This document shows positions 64,000 through 64,000 of a stretch of 64,000 nt of DNA, piece by piece. The notes beneath the pieces were generated by a model. That model was given only the letters and a program-made list of their open reading frames with translations. It had not been told where the DNA came from and ran no database searches. The translations under genes and the position numbers were made by a program. Origin of the DNA: Bedellia somnulentella (taxonomy: Eukaryota; Arthropoda; Insecta; Lepidoptera; Bedelliidae); NCBI GenBank assembly GCA_963576735.1, contig OY755177.1, positions 14,818,001 to 14,882,000 on the forward strand. Reading direction: 5' to 3'. Positions within the stretch are counted from its first letter, which is position 1; each line of letters opens with the position of its first letter.

Positions 64000-64000
64000 A

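Noticed and set aside
1..64000. CRISPR arrays, operons, bacterial promoters or riboswitches
   Set aside because: The window is eukaryotic; the only short regular repeats are microsatellites and the 145-bp array without unique spacers.

Overview
The window looks like intergenic or intronic DNA of an insect, most likely a moth or butterfly (Lepidoptera). It is AT-rich and holds almost no host coding sequence. Several repeats are ones I associate with lepidopteran genomes, such as the 'tagtataaaacaaagtcgc' and 'cgatccaactcgtacttggc' types. It also carries a Dong/R4-type LINE in a TAA repeat; Dong was first described from the silkworm. There are no operons, CRISPR arrays or rRNA genes. Species cannot be told from sequence alone.

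Two repeat families recur and are given short names here. 'Family T' is a ~240-bp non-autonomous repeat that runs from a 'gtagtgtcggcttagaatag' head to a 'cgtgagtatatgtatgtatg' tail. 'Family C' is a tRNA-headed SINE with a 'acgtgggtactctgaacacc' body. A third player is an RTE-type LINE whose 3' end is also 'cgtgagtatatgtatgtatg'; pieces of it lie at about ten places.

Layout. 1-8160: mostly featureless AT-rich DNA with worn SINE and LINE tails, plus one convincing host exon (leucine-rich repeat protein, minus strand, 1869-2010). 8165-17262: a mosaic of LINE pieces of which 2.7 kb (8949-11640) is repeated almost exactly at 13914-16620. A 2.27-kb LTR element with 120/125-bp LTRs sits exactly at the junction, and an RTE reverse-transcriptase ORF of 458 codons survives in the second copy. 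17263-25660: Family T, Family C and RTE tails, a tRNA-like element with inverted ends, a foldback element, and a deleted PIF/Harbinger transposon that carries a nested 415-bp MITE. 25670-29886: a Dong/R4-clade LINE with one intact ~1200-codon ORF, inserted in a TAA repeat within an RTE tail. 29890-35036: old repeats and a broken DDE transposase. 35041-40839: a nearly intact Ty3/gypsy element (copy A) inserted into a second tRNA-like element. 43537-46013: a minus-strand, internally deleted gypsy sibling (copy B) whose gag is fused in frame to the end of pol. 46014-64000: foldbacks, MITEs, LINE tails, a Helitron remnant, a ~145-bp tandem array, a long inverted repeat, and at the right edge a broken coding region of unknown family.

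Working relationships visible in the sequence: the RTE probably supplies reverse transcriptase to Family T through the shared tail. Gypsy A encodes its proteins through a predicted -1 frameshift (GGGAAAC) but is broken by a 5-bp tandem duplication in front of the RT core. Copy B may depend on relatives for enzymes. The MITEs probably depend on transposases such as the Harbinger and Helitron relics only as hosts or landing sites. Coordinates of worn repeats are approximate.
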